Shown here one piece after another: positions 1-12,994 of a stretch of DNA of 64,000 bases. The notes beneath the pieces were generated by a model. That model was given only the letters and a program-made list of their open reading frames with translations, was not told where the DNA came from and searched no databases. Source of the DNA: Daphnia pulex (lineage: Eukaryota > Arthropoda > Branchiopoda > Diplostraca > Daphniidae); the NCBI RefSeq assembly GCF_021134715.1, contig NC_060019.1:8866001-8930000 (forward strand), read 5' to 3'. The translations under genes and the position numbers were made by a program. Numbering within the stretch: position 1 is the first letter of the stretch; every line of letters starts with the position of its first letter.

Positions 1-3000
1 TAATCAGAGACGATGATGATTCGAGTGGGGGGGCTGTGACGAACGGCTATTTTCCAGTCCGGTGATTTTGTGTGTTGGCGTGCGCTCTCCACCGTCCCTC
101 ACGTCCTCGTGTGCTGAGGCCGACTGCTGCTGGGCTCCTGTCGATGTGTGTGTGTGTGTGTGTAGACTAAATTGTATTGCTTTGATTCTGATTTGATAGC
201 CTGGGGCCGGCCGACTAACGGCTCATAAAAGTGACAAAAGAGAGTAGTTGCCCATACCCCGTTTCTCTATATATACCGTATCCTCCTTCTGCTTATTTAC
301 TTTTGTACGAATGATGACGCGCATGTCGTTCGGATGCGCCTTTGCTCAACAGGATCAAAGCTAATTAGCTCCAGACCGGGCGCATAGATAGGAGTTGGAA
401 TCCCCCCTTTTCTTTAGAAGAAGAATGTTGGACTTTACTCACTTTATTGATTTTTATTTTTATTTTTGGGCTAGTGAAACAACACGTATAGCCTTTTGGC
501 TGGGCCTATTGCATAATACGCTCCGTTACGTAACGCTCTGCCGGTGGTTGTATAGTAGTAGCCTGTTGGGCATCTATACGCATTCGCCAAAACCGATCGA
601 AAGAAAGTCACTTCTTTTTGGGGGGTTGTTTCTTGTTGTACACACTGCGCCGATGTGCATGTCGATGGAGTGCATTACGCTGCCATTGATTTGCTGCTGG
701 CCGTAAATAGACAACGTCAGGATCCATAATGTAGTATACTCTTGCTGCCGAGTGGGGACGTCCGCAAGCGAAAGGATCCTTTATTTTCTTTCTTCTTACA
801 TCAATACAAACAAAGCAGCCATTTTGGCCTGTAGAACTGTTCACCCTATTGAATCTGCGCCAAAACGAAAAAATAAAAACGAATGGCTTGATGGAATATG
901 GGAAAAAAAGGAGCGAATCCAGTTCGCGGTGGTGGTTGTGAGGCTTCCCGTAGCGGGAATCGACCCGTCAAAACATCGGCACCGCGCATCTCTTGATGGC
1001 GGAATTACATATCCGATCGGGAATGTATCTAGTCGTATGAAAAGAGCGAAAAATTCGCTAGAAAGGAAACAACCACAGCAGAGGACACGAATAAAGAAAA
1101 TAAAAGAAGAGAAAAGAGTCTGGCTGATCCTGTTCTTTTTTTGGGCTTCGATATTTTAGAGAGACACGGGCGGGCATGGAAGGAAAGAGTCTCAACGGAG
1201 TTGCAGCACGCACAGCCCTTTTTCTCTCTCTCTCCCGATCCTGAGATGTTCCGTCTGTGCAGCGCAGTTATATATAATAAAAAAAAGCTCCCTCCAACCC
1301 GGCACAAGCCCACCGCCGCCGCCTCCCCTCTTCCAACATAGCGTATTGATTGGTGATGCTGTTGGCCCATATACCATCCAGCAGCACAGCTTAAATAGGC
1401 CGAGAGATAACATGTTTCACGTTGAACTGCTTTTTGTTTTTTGGTTTTTGGTTTTCTTTCGAATCGGCCAGATTGAGCCGCCAGTCAACTCACCTGCGGC
1501 AACGGCCTTAAAGATGAAGGCAAATAGACTCCAGTTGAATTGGCACATTACGATTGATGGCATCAACTATTTATTGGCCATCCTTTTTCTTTTGATGGAC
1601 TCTTAATGCTGCTGCAGAAGTTGGTAGGTTCCAACGCGTGTACACGTATATACAGGGAGGGGCCGACGACGATGTGACGGCGTGTTGCGTGCCGGATGAA
1701 AACTTGGCACTCAACAGCTGAGGACATCACGACCGCAACGTGAGAGTGCCGTATACATATACCCAACGCTCCAGAGAGAACCGAAGAAAACATCATCAGA
1801 CATGTATACACCCCTAGAAGTATAGACTAGTATAATACGGAGCTATATATTTAGCAAGGTTTAGCGAATGTAGAAAAAAAGATTTTGATTTGCGGACAAT
1901 CAAGTCTATAATCTCGATACGTGTGCTGCGCACTATATTGGATGAAATATCTGATACCAAGTGTAGTCGTCGTCCTTCTTCCTTATAGATATACTTACAA
2001 GCCCGGCAGAGAGTTTCTCTAATAAAGATTCGGATGAAAATCAATAAATCCGAAAATGGTCTGGGCGGATCTCGAGTCCGCGTACACACACGGAGAAAAG
2101 GGAAAACTCTTTCTTTGATGTCGAATCAAATTTCTGTCATTTAGCCATCGATCCTGGGCTGGGCTGGGCTGCCGGAGCTAATAGAGAAGAAGAAGCTATA
2201 TGGATTTATACTGTACATGTGAGGGGACAAGTAATAGTTGCCATTGTGTCATTGGCAAGATCAGCGCCGAGCGCCGCCTCTTTTTTCTTTTTTTTGCCTC
2301 CCCAGGAAAAAAAAAATATCCAAGAGCAGCAGCGGCAGTACAATGGATGAACCCCTCGACAACTAAATATTACTTTCATCAGAAGAGATTGGCTCAATCC
2401 TCGTCCTTTAGCCTCCCCCCCATACACACACAACATCAATATTATACACAGCAGCAACAAAAGACGCGGGACAACGTCCCAGATATTTTTGTCGAGCTGG
2501 AAATGTTTCGTCTTTTTTTTTCTTCTGCTATAGATCGTATGGGTATTAGCATGTTTATAATATCTTCAACACAACGGATTTGTTGACTATAGCCGCCGCC
2601 GTGAGATTACGTCCAACATACACGCGTGCTGCAGTGCGCTTGTGTATGTTCCATTAGAGCTGTGCCGAGCCATTAGCCTGATTATTCTTCTCTCGCTCCA
2701 GCACCCAAGATATATCTAGAATTTGATGTTGAAACATTTCAAATTGATGGGCCACACCGATATAACTTAATATCCCTTGTATAAATAATGTATTATAAAC
2801 TACTAGGTAACCTAACTGGGGATGTATGGCAGCATATGCCTGTTACGTTTGGCGGTTACAATAAGGACGAGCTACTTGTAGGAGTAGAGAGGCAATCCAA
2901 TCAGATAAATGGAAGACGCGAGATGTGCCCACCCCTCGACCGCGGGAGCAGCCCAACTGACAGTCGGAATATGACAACAATAATATATCCTTACCGGAGG

Positions 3001-4427
3001 GCCGCCACCACCACTACCCCCCGGCCGTCTGTCTATAACAGAGAGAGAGTGCATGATATCTTTATCCATCTTGACTATACCACAGGCTATGCAATATTCA
3101 GCCAGCGACTCCCCGGTCTATTTCTCGGTACACGATGTGTGTGTGTGTGTACACACTACACGGTGCCCTGTACAGTCAAAGAGGATGTTGTATGGGCCAG
3201 GCTTAGTGTAAATCTAATCTTTCCTATCTCTTTATTATTATTATTATTATTATTCGCTCTGCTCGTCCGAAATCATTCAAATGTTTGTCTTCTTTATTTA
3301 TTTCTATACTCGCCATATAACAAATAATATCTAAGAGATTCTAACTAATAATACTTGTGATATAGATGGAGGCTCCATGTGCCATCTAGGCTCTTGTGTA
3401 AATAGAAGGTCATTCACTAAGGATGATGGACTTTTGTGACGTGGGAAAAATCCTTGTGTCTATCCGCCTATAACTGGCGTATGTACAAAAAATTGAATGC
3501 TACAAGTTTTATTGGTGTATTTATAGGAGATGGCACAACAGGGGGGAGAAAAAAACAACAACAGAGAAATCGTCTTTTTATTGTGTGGGTTGTTTGCGCT
3601 GTCTGTAGCTGCACTGCTATACGGTTTTTTGTTGAACTTGTAAGACTTCTGAGCTATTTTTATTATTGATAGACTATGAGAATCCTTCGTACCGACCTAT
3701 ATACCTTCATGACTAGATTATTCAAAAAGATCATTGCGTGCCCAGCTTCGAAGGCGAGGCCAGTGTTTGGCCATTTTCCAGTCAATTAAATATTAACAAT
3801 TTTCTAGACATGTGATCTCTTATTCAGTCGAGGATTTTTGATTTGATTTTTCTTCTTTCTTTCTTTTTTAAAGGTGCCACAACAAAATGGACCTTGGCCT
3901 GACTGCCATCTATTGCTGGGAAATGCAGATTGGCCGGCAGCGCAGCCCAATTCAAAAACACGGAGAAACTCTCACGACAAGTTGCGGTAAGTTAGGTAGA
4001 AAATTTGAGAAGGAGGTTCGTCTCAGTGGCATCCACCGGATTGGAACTGTTTGACTCACGTCATTTACAAGATCAATAGAATATGGTGCTGGGATACAGG
4101 GATGTAGGGAGAAAAAAAAAGCTGGTGGACGTCGTCCTCCTTGACCTGATCGATCCTTCATCCATCCACCACCGACCAAGTGCAGTCAAGTCCTTCAATC
4201 AGGGCCGGAACAACGCATCTGATAGCCTATGGCTATATGGGCAGAATCCCGTCCGGAGTATAGCGCGGCTGTGTATTTACGTTGTTACAATGTCCAGCTG
4301 ATGGGGGGAGGGCAACATCATCCGGCAACTGTATCCAAAAGACACATTACTTTTTATGTCCCTATTAGATATATAATAATGACGCAACTGAAGGAGGAGG
4401 CTCTAATGACTTATTAACCATCATCAT
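1..4427. other. Noncoding region with simple-sequence tracts
   Basis: No open frame here shows a recognisable protein or a convincing exon chain. Visible structure is simple sequence only: a (GT)n run near 148-163, an A/T-rich (TTA)n run near 3234-3253, homopolymers, and GGGCT repeats near 2158-2171. Short open frames occur on both strands but are rich in low-complexity residues, as expected by chance. Confidence 0.6.
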
Positions 4428-5013
4428 TCAATCACGCGAATGAGACGGTTGGGAGCATATCTCATTAAAGGATTTCTTCCCGGACATCAAGTCTAATGCA
4501 AAAGCTCCGCTTTGCACAAATAAAAGTAAAATCAGTTGAATTGAATGTGTATTTCTAATCAAAATTACTCCAAGCGTGCACCAGGACATATTATCCGGTT
4601 TCAAGACGCGCATACAAACATTTTGGGATGTTATTTCATTCCTGTTTCGCCAGTGCCGTACAAGTCGTTTCGTTTTGAATTTGGAAAATACCTTGCCGAT
4701 GATTTGTATAGGTTCCCGGTATAATCCGCTTGGATTGAAAGCGATAGATATGCGTCGTGCACAAGCTTGTATAAATAAACAGTATGACTGGCTGCTGCCG
4801 CCGACTGAACATTTCACGGAAGAAAACATTTCAAATAGGCTTGACGGCAGTGTCGTGGAACTGTTTGATGTCAAAAATACGATCCTTGCCCCCCGCTGCG
4901 CTGGACAGGATCCGTTCATCGGGAAAATGCCGTGGCCCGTGACGAAATCGGGACATTTAACATCCAGCCTGTTGTCTTTCTCTCGAATTCAAAATATAAT
5001 CAGCCAGGAATAG
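4428..5013 (+). other. Unidentified open region, possible gene fragment
   Basis: This roughly 580-base stretch is open on the plus strand for about 145 codons (GTG at 4576 to a stop at 5011-5013) and also on the minus strand for about 163 codons. Its base texture is unlike the homopolymer-rich sequence on both sides: complexity is high and there are few simple repeats. The plus reading has balanced amino acid composition and uses codons such as CCG, GCG and ACG often. Upstream in that frame the sequence stays open to a TGA near 4538, so the reading could be an internal or terminal exon following an acceptor AG. I do not recognise the protein in either direction. It could be an exon of a gene lying mostly outside what I can link, a transposon remnant, or acquired sequence. 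It may also be chance. Confidence 0.25.
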
Positions 5014-5029
5014 AGTAATTCCAAGGATT

Positions 5030-5990
5030 TTTAATCTTCGATTATAAATTGGAAATAAAAATAAAAAATTCTATCGATATCTTGAGCAGAGCTAATTAAA
5101 GAAAAGTTTCGTCTGCTTTGTCTACAAGTTTTGTAAAAGGGACGATCGTGTCAACTTTTTGGTCGCGTCTATTTATGGAATAACTTAATACAAACTGAAT
5201 TTATTAAAAGAATACAAATAGAATTATTATGGGAGTTTAAATGGAAAAGTTAAACCGGTTCCAAAATTGTGAAATGTTAGTTATTCCTGTCTAGCATTTG
5301 CCATGTGAGCCCCATTCCCTCTGTTGATGCATGGCAGTTTGTTTGCACTTTGTAACCTATTTCTTTGTGCAGATGTGAGACCAGAGCCAGCCATCATAAC
5401 TTCAAGATATGCAAGTTTTGCTTGTGTTGGTGTTGACCTGTCATCACCAACAATCTCAGAATCATCAAGCTTGGGTAATGTTTTTCGTTATTTATTTCAG
5501 TGACAACCTACTAGGTATTTGAATGATACATGATTCACATAAATGCAGTGTATTTCAAGGAAACCTTAAAGTCTACTGTTTATTGATAAGTAGGGCTTAC
5601 CCACTATCTCATTTTCAACCTTTCCTTGTACTTGTTTCTGTCAAATTTAATCGTTACCCATTTTTTATTTTTATTTTTTAGATAAACAGCATCACTCTTG
5701 ATTGGAGAAACCAACAATGCCTGCCGAGTTACCTATCTCTTCTTTCCCTTTCTGTAAATTCTTCGTGTAACTCACGAGAACGCCGGACGCCTTTTTTTTT
5801 TCCTATACTGCCTGGAGTATTTAACTATTCTGTGGATAGGGCATTTGCGGATACCTGGCCGTATTTCCTAGGCTTAACGGTAGGAAAAATTTATTTCTAT
5901 TCTTCCTTTATGGCTGTTTCTAGGCGTTGATTATAAATCGTTGCGGACTACGATTGTTCCTGAGCTAGGCGGTTTAATGGAACTGTTTTC
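5030..5990 (+). repeat. Dispersed repeat, copy A (direct copy near 13.0-13.95 kb)
   Basis: This segment aligns collinearly by eye with 12995-13955. Shared landmarks in order are TTCTATCGAT, the GTCTGCTTT block, ATTATGGGAG-TTAAAT, AAATGTTAGT, GCAGTTTGTTTGCACT, TTTCTTTGTGCAGATGTGAG, AAATGCAGTGTAT, ACCAACAATGCC, GCCTGGCCGTATTTC and TGTTTTCTCTTGCCATTTT. The pieces after GTGCAG look like former exons with acceptor and donor sites. In this copy the first of them stays open for about 34 codons before GGTAATG, whereas copy B has a stop. Homology reappears at 6208-6224 (GGCACCTCCTCGTA), so copy A carries about 200 extra bases near its end relative to copy B. I infer a duplicated gene fragment or an old mobile element. 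Confidence 0.7.
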
Positions 5991-7871
5991 TCTTGCCATT
6001 TTCGTTGACCCAGTAAAAGGGCTCATTAAATAATCAATCGAAATGGGAAACTTAAAATTGAAAATTTAATAACTTAGTGTAGACGACTGCAGATCAGGCC
6101 CAATTTTGTACCTCACAGCTTTGTCTGTGGGTTAAACAATCGAATTCAAAAATATTTTAACTTTGAACACTTTAAAGCAAAGTAGAAATTTTAGGACCAG
6201 CCACGCACGCCGGCACCTCCTCGTACGGAAGAAAAAAAAAGTTGTGACACTCGATCGACACGGTGGCTGCTGCTCAATTGTGTCGTTGCTCCCGCCTTCC
6301 ATCCCGGCCCCCCACGAGTCCAATCGGGCGTGAGGCTGGAGGATGAATCCCCCTGCTGTTTCTGGTCGGTCGGTGATTTCAGTCGGTAAACATTAGGCAG
6401 CTCAATCTCTGCCTTATAGAGACACAGCCTTTCCCGGAACGAAAGAATCTCACAAAAGCCTTGGGAGCTGGAGCTGGAGCTGGAGGGGGGATGATTGATT
6501 GGTTGGTGTTTGTTGTAGATGAAGAGTTATATACAGTAGAGGGACTATAAGGTATATCTAATTAATATGGACGTGCGCTGGGATACATAAAAGAGAGCGG
6601 GAGCCCTACAGGTGATCCATCATCCCGGCGTTGCGCTGCTCCTATTAAAAACAGCGCAGAATCGATTCTTTTTTGGGTTTTTCCTTTGACGTCCTTTTAT
6701 AGTCTCTCTTTCTCTCTCTATTGAATTGCCTAGTCTATATCCTGGATCAGTCGAAATGGTAGGGGGAGAAGAGAAATGAGATGATGGATACTCAATAAGT
6801 CACAGATGTATCCTACATGTTGAGTGCTGTTTTTTTTTCCTCTTCCCATGGAACTGCGGCTATCTATTACTGGCTGTTTATACATTTGGCTAGAGAGTGG
6901 CTGTGCCTTTCACTCTAGACTAATTACAGACTGAGATATTTCAATTTTCCCAGCCAAAGACGAAAAATATGTCGGCCATATCAAGAAGTTTGTCTACATC
7001 CATCAAGGGGACAAGAGCTATTTATACAAGGGGGGGACGGATGCGACTGAATGTTATATAACACAAATATAGAAAAAAAAAAAATAGGAAGATCAAGCCG
7101 AGTGAATGGGCGATAAGTTTTTTTCCCCCCTCTTCTTATCCAGTTGCTTATAAGTGAATGTAAAAAGGCGGGGGGGATTTGTTTTTTCTGGTGGCGTCAT
7201 GTCGTCTGTCCACCGCAACTCCACCCAATTAGTGGCTCAGGAGATGATGGACCGATAAGAATGAACTCAAAGGAGGGAAAAACAAGGAAGGTTTCCCAAT
7301 CCCATCCCCAGTTGATGATGATCGCCAGGCGTGAAATCCTCGTTGGAAATAAATCATCCAACCAACAGCGCAGCCAGGAGGGAATAACGTTCAAATATCG
7401 CGCGTTTGGGTCCGTTTTCGATTTTGGTTTGTCGATCGCCGGTGTCCTTGGGAAGGTGTCCGTCGGAATTCCTAGACGGGAAGAGAAAAGATATAGAAAG
7501 GCGAATAGATAATAACTCATGCGACCGAGCTGTGACACACACGATGATGACTTTCTTTCTTTCTTTCTTTTTCCCTTTTTGTACAGATAACCACGCACAG
7601 CGTCTGCTGTGTCTGTCTTGTGTGCTGTTTATATAACCTTCGGCGCAGACCACCGTCAGAGTAAAGGATCCTGAGAGCCGCCGCCGTCGCCACCATAAGC
7701 CAAGAAAACGGCGATCGAGTGCCGAACTTTTTCTTTTTTCTTTTTTTTTCCCGTCGTCTGTGTGTTGTTCTGTGGCTCTTGTGCAAGTGATCGCGGGGAG
7801 TCTTCCCCTAGCTGTCTTCTTCTTCTTCTGATTGAAAGTCGAGATAGCCCAGCGCCAACCCAGCGGTTCAC
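5991..7871. other. Noncoding region
   Basis: I see no supportable gene. The stretch holds a short GAGCTG tandem run near 6469-6485, CT-rich tracts near 6700-6720, several poly-A or poly-T runs and a (CTTT)n run near 7555-7572. A 17-base piece near 6208-6224 matches the end of the dispersed repeat found near 13.94 kb. Confidence 0.55.
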
Positions 7872-7943
7872 CTGCGATGCTTGGCCAGCGGCCCCAGGTA
7901 GATAGACGGGAATGCCGAGTATGAGAAGCCAACACACCGCCAT
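7872..7943 (-). CDS. Candidate signal-peptide first exon, gene unknown
   Basis: On the minus strand an ATG at 7943-7941 opens 24 codons that read as a textbook signal peptide: a short start, a hydrophobic core (WLLILGIPVYL) and a small-residue end (PGAAGQA). They are followed directly by a splice donor (CAG then GTGAAC) in phase 0. The frame is open further upstream to an ATG at 8051, so the start is uncertain. I could not find a convincing downstream exon in the low-complexity sequence toward position 1, and I recognise no mature product. It could be the first exon of a small secreted protein or neuropeptide gene, or a chance frame. Confidence 0.2.
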
Positions 7944-8638
7944 CACCAGAGAGTTATTGGCAATGGCCAGTCGGGAGAGCGTTTCGCCATTTTCCGCGAA
8001 TCGCCCGACCGATAAATTTTGTTGCAACACTTTGATGGTGTAGGATAACATTTTGACTGCCCGACCTTTATTTTTTCTTATATTTCAAAATTGATGCTGG
8101 CCCCCCCTGTACAGTTGTCCACATAACTCTCTTCTTCTTCTTTTTCTTTCTGAATGGAAGGGGCGATATAAGTAGAAGCGGCGCGGCCCCCAATAATAAT
8201 ACGCACATCTCAGACAAACAAGAAGAGAAACAGTGTGGGCCGGCCAGCAGGGAACAGCGACCTCCCGACCCGGGGCTCGACCACCACCACCACCACCACT
8301 CGATGCGGCACCCACAGCCTCAGCAGCAGCAGCCACTCATGAAAGAAGAAGAAGAAGAGAAGGGCAGTTTGGCTTTTTCTAGTGGCAATGCTGTAAGAAG
8401 GTCAATCAGTTTGAAAGAAGACGTTGTCCTGTCCTGACGTTGTTATTTTTTCTGTTGGCTGGGCGACGACGACTGGGTTTTTTTTCGTGTTGTTTTTAAT
8501 AATCTGCTTGTTTGTGTTGTTTGTGTCTGGACAAGGTGCCGTTCGCTCTTATCGTTGTTCTCGTATCGCGCAAGTGCCGTTCGTTCCGTTTTTTTTCCCA
8601 ATCGGCCGAGAGAAGAACCAGCGCGTATCTCCAAGAAA
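7944..8638 (+). promoter_or_regulatory. Upstream region and likely 5' UTR of the growth factor gene
   Basis: No gene is evident on the plus strand before the ATG at 8639. The stretch holds an arthropod initiator-like TCAGT at 8406-8410, which could mark the transcription start about 230 bases before the ATG. It also holds a (CAC)n run near 8281-8300 and a (GAA)n run near 8344-8360. The initiator is a weak motif, so the start site is tentative. Confidence 0.3.
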
Positions 8639-11600
8639 ATGAGGAGCGCAACAACGACGACGACGGTGTTGTTGTTGTTGTTGCTTTTACCTGGGCAATT
8701 CCTGCTGTCGGCGGCCGCCTTCTCCGAGGAGTCGCTCAAAGATCTGAGCCGCCTTCCGCACTTCCAGCGCATTTGGCTCCAGCGGCTCGACCAGAGCAAC
8801 CGGCGGAATAGCAACAATTTCAGCAGCAGCAGCAGCAGCGCAAAGGTCACGACCTCCTCGGCCCGTCCGTCCAGCAGCACAGCGACATCCACTTGGACCG
8901 ATCCGTCGACTACTGACGAATCCCTGGAAGAGGTACGTAGCGCGGCCAACATAAGGGGCGAAAGAATAAGAAGCACAGAAACAATTGAATTCTCAATGCC
9001 AATGGCATCCGTTGGGGGCAACTTTTGGGACAATCGTCGTAAAGGCATAAAACAAAAGCGCGCACTGCATCCAGATTGGGGAATATATATCTATTGAGGG
9101 GGAATATATATACAAGTTGAGGAATGTGCTGGATTCTTTTTATTTCAAGTGAAATCAGGTGAGGCCACACACGCTCACTCTAGGGACACCAGTTAGGCGC
9201 ATTTCAGATACACACACACCCCCCGTTGTTGACCTTTTTTTCTCTCTCTTTCTACCCTGTCCTCTGTGTGTGTGTGTACAGTCGACAAATGCCGGTTGCT
9301 ATTCACTTTGGACATTATTTCCCAGCAGTCAGCCAGAAAACGACAAACAAAACAAGAAAGTGACCGCCCCCCTTCTCTCCAGCATCTATTTTTAGTTCCG
9401 TTTCTTCTTCTTCTATTTCTCTTTTATATTGCCTTTTGGGATGGATGGATCTTTTCATTTCTTTGATTGACTGCTCTCTGAGCGCCCCCCAGTGTCTCCA
9501 TTGAAGAGATTTAACTCTGGAATTGTTGGACAAGTTAAAAAACGTCTGGGATTTAAAGGGGGGTAGAGAAAACACTCCGCCCCGAGAGTTGACCACCGCC
9601 CATTAGTACGTCCATAAGTCCATCACGGGGGTTCAACGCAAAATCTAGAAATAGAAAAAGGGTGGACTACTATATACACGTGGATTAATGTTTCCGGTCG
9701 TAAATCAGGAGCGGGACAATGTCAAAATCAGCGACATTATTGACCCAGACTTTGCCATGTGAGTGAATCCACCCGAAACGGGCGATTCCGTTGATAAAGA
9801 AAGTTTAAATGATTATTTCTCGTTGCTCCTGCTGTGGCCTCGTAAACTAAACGGTTTTTACACAGGCGATTGAATTAGATTTACTAGGATGACCCTTTTC
9901 GTCCCAATGCACAGACACTTTATCGGTAAAGGGAATTTTTAGTTTTTTGAATGCGACAGCCGACAAAAAAGGTCCTGGGGGGAGGAATCGCAATAAATAT
10001 CAAACGGTCACGTCGCTATCCTCTTTGTGAATGGAAAAGGTTTTTTCTTTTTTATTTCCATTCACTGGCGTGTGAACGAATTCAACTATAGTCAATCTTA
10101 AATCAATATTTCTATGGCGCTCTCGCAGGTAGTGGACGGAGATGAGAGAGTGACGACCGTCGGTCCCAGCGCGGTTGGCCGGAATGCGGATGCCGGAATG
10201 GAATCGACGGGCGGCAAAGTCACGTTGACGATCAGCGAAGCCAAGGAAAGACTCAAGGCCAGGAGGATCAAAAGCCGGAAGGTGAAGACGGTGATGCAAC
10301 AGCAAAAGGAGGAAGAGGAAGAACAACAACTCAACAACCAAGGGCACTACCAGTACAACAAGAAGACGGACAACATTTTCCGAGATGAAAGTCAGTCGGC
10401 CGTTTTTGTTTTGCTCTTTCCCATTTTGTTTCCAATTTTGTTTCGATTTGGTTGTTAATGGCGTAACGGATGTGATGATTAGCAGAAGAGGAAGCGGTGG
10501 AGGTGAAGAAACACATCCAGCGGATGGCCAGCGCCGGCTGCTCCACTCCGGCCTTGCGGTTGATTTACGTGCGCCAGCAGCACGAGGCCGCTCCCAACGT
10601 CCGCTACCTGCCGGCCTGCACTTGGCTCCACCGATGCTCCGACGAAACTGGATGCTGCACCGACGACTCGAAAATCTGCTCTGCCTCGCACATCGAGTCC
10701 GTCTCGCTGCCATTTTTCGTAAGTCCATTCATTTTTATTCTTCCGTGTCCAAAACCATTTTCCCAAAACGAAGTGGGGGGACTTTGTTGGCCGTCATCGA
10801 GATCTTTGGTGACGATACAGACTCCGCTCTTTTTTTTGCTCCACAGCCAGTCTGGTATCGCTCACATGTCTGCCCGTCTGTTCTGTCTGGGACCCAAATT
10901 CTTTGAGTTGTTTTTTCTGTCCCACGATTGCCCAAACTGATTTCCTCCCCTTCGTTTATGAGATAATTAAGTTAAATGTTTAAACCTTTTATTTTTTTAA
11001 CGACTGGCGAATGAATCATTCAGGTGTTGACGATGACTGGATCGGAGACCAAGAGGACCGTGACTCGGCTGTCGTTTGAGAACCACACGGCCTGCGAATG
11101 CGTCGGCCGCAACAGCGACCTGATGCCGCGGACGGAGCCGTACATCAGCGATCCGGTCATCCGCAAGAGTCGGCTGTCGTCTCCGACTACTCTGTTGTAT
11201 AATCACGACGAGAGCAACAACAGCGACGAAGGCAAATCGAGTCGTCACCATGAGAACGTCAGCAAGAGCAGCAAGACGAAGAAAGGCCGTCGCCATGACG
11301 ACCCGCCGCTGCCAGCGTCGTCTCTGCAACTGGGTCGGGTTGCCACGGCTTATTCGCCCGATCCCGCTTTATTATTCCATGCGCGTAACGAAGAAGACGA
11401 AGAAGAAGATTCGGCAGGAGCCAAGCGACGATTTGGCGGCCCTTTGCCCGGCTCCAACTCCTCCAAGTAAAAATGCGAGCATCAATCATTCCCTTCATTT
11501 CACTGTCGACTGATTCTTCCGCCCCGATATAATCTATCTGACGATCCTGCTGACATGTTGAAATCGTTTAGTATCGGGTCCTAGTTGCGCCAGCTGATGT

Positions 11601-12295
11601 AGACACGCAAAAGGACCTGCTATCCGGGCATCTGCTCAACGTCTTCTTCAAAAAACTAAAAACTTACAAGATTTTTTCCGGGTTACAAGAAACAGACAAA
11701 CTCTTGACAGACTCTTTTTGATCTTTTGACTCTTTTCACTGCGGGTGGGGTTGCCATTGGTTAACTGGCGTCGACATGGCAACGCCAACGTTTTCTTTTT
11801 TTTTCCTTTTTTCGAATGAGCTAGAAATAATTCCAATTACTTCATTGATTACAACCAATCGTCCTCTTTGACACAGCAGCAGCAGCAGCAACGTGAGCAA
11901 ATGTCGTTGCCCTTCGGGTTTCACGCCGGTCGCCAGCAGCCGGAAGAGATCGGCCTGCGGTTTGTGCCAGTGTCACGATTACGATTTCGGACGCAGCAGA
12001 CACCACCACGGCGGAATGAGAGCGGCCAATCCCGCCACCGCACGCCACCATCATCATCAGAACCTGTGCGGCCGTTTGAAACGCGGGCTGGAAACTTTTT
12101 CAGCGCGTGACCGGGGGTGAGATTTCTCCCGTTTTTTTTTCAATTTTGAAACGCTTTGTCCAATCTTGTTGCGCTTTATCCTATACCAGGTGCATCGTCG
12201 AGAAAAAGTGCGGGACTCCCGAGTGCAGCTACGGCCGTTACGTGACGTTGGCCGGCCGCTGCCCGCGACGCCACGAACTGCGGCCGAGGAGTTGA
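8639..12295 (+). CDS. Pvf: PDGF/VEGF-related secreted growth factor
   Basis: Predicted ligand of a PVR-type receptor tyrosine kinase, acting outside the cell. Six exons join in phase: 8639-8932, 10129-10390, 10486-10718, 11024-11466, 11877-12116 and 12190-12295, giving 525 residues. The first ATG opens a signal peptide with a seven-leucine core. A Ser/Thr-rich pro-region follows, then a basic stretch (KARRIKSRK) in exon 2 that could be a convertase site. The PDGF domain spans about 204-289 and has all eight knot cysteines (C204, C230, C236, C242, C243, C250, C287, C289), including RCSDETGCC and the closing CEC. The tail is cysteine-rich with CRC, CQC and CPRR motifs, as in VEGF-C or Pvf1-like proteins, and begins in a Ser tract encoded by CAG repeats at the exon 5 start. 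A His-rich run lies in the tail. The family call is firm; which Pvf paralogue is not decidable here. Confidence 0.88.
11876..11892 (+). repeat. CAG trinucleotide tract at an exon start
   Basis: Five CAG units sit directly on the acceptor of exon 5 of the growth factor gene. They are read in the AGC frame as serines, and each unit also offers an alternative AG acceptor, so in-frame NAGNAG-type variation of serine number is possible. Confidence 0.5.
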
Positions 12296-12994
12296 TTTGA
12301 TTCCGAAATTTCCCCCAAATTGTTTCGCCTTTACACATTACCTTCATAATGTTTCGACACTTATTCCGTCGTCCGCCGTTATGATTTGTATCGATTTTTA
12401 GACTCAAAAATCATATCACAATAACGAGTCGATCATCCGCTTCCTACAAGCAACAATTCCCCCCCCAGCATTCGAGAGATGAAGAAGAAAAAAAGGAAAT
12501 ATCAGACGCTCCTCGTGTAATAACCGCGGCCTTGTGTTAATTCGTTTCCGTCCCCATACAATCACCCCCCTCTCCCGGTACATATTTTGACAGCTCCGCT
12601 TATAATTATTAACTCTTGCCATGATATTCCGACCTAAACAAAACAAAACGACGACAACCGCCAATGAATCAGCCACGCAGGAAACACGGAAATCGCGCGA
12701 GGATACGTCGAAGAATGTTGTGTGATTGTGTGCCACAAGTGTGTGACTGGATTGTGTAGAAGAAAGAAAGACAGAGTGAAATTGTTGTGTATTATAAATA
12801 GTAATGAATAATAATATTGGCCGCCAAATTGAAAACAAAAACAATACAACGAATTGAATAACGAAGCAATCGTCTTAAGTAACGTGGAGATTAAATTCCC
12901 TCTTAATATAACTAAAATAATCCCGATCCGTTAAGCGGATGTCGAGCGCGGATGAGAAAACCTCTTTAATCGTTTTTGAGCGGTTTGGATTTTG
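12296..12994. other. 3' UTR and intergenic sequence
   Basis: Downstream of the growth factor stop codon I see no further gene. The stretch is AT-rich after 12600. No canonical AATAAA stands out close to the stop; the nearest A-rich candidates lie near 12794-12815. Confidence 0.5.

Noticed and set aside
1..4427. Numerous open frames of 60-180 codons on both strands
   Set aside because: Low-complexity products, no splice-consistent chains, no recognisable domains; they arise from simple sequence.
10000..10766. Minus-strand frames of up to 242 codons over the growth factor exons
   Set aside because: Antisense shadows of the GC-richer coding exons of the plus-strand gene, which has a complete cysteine-knot domain.
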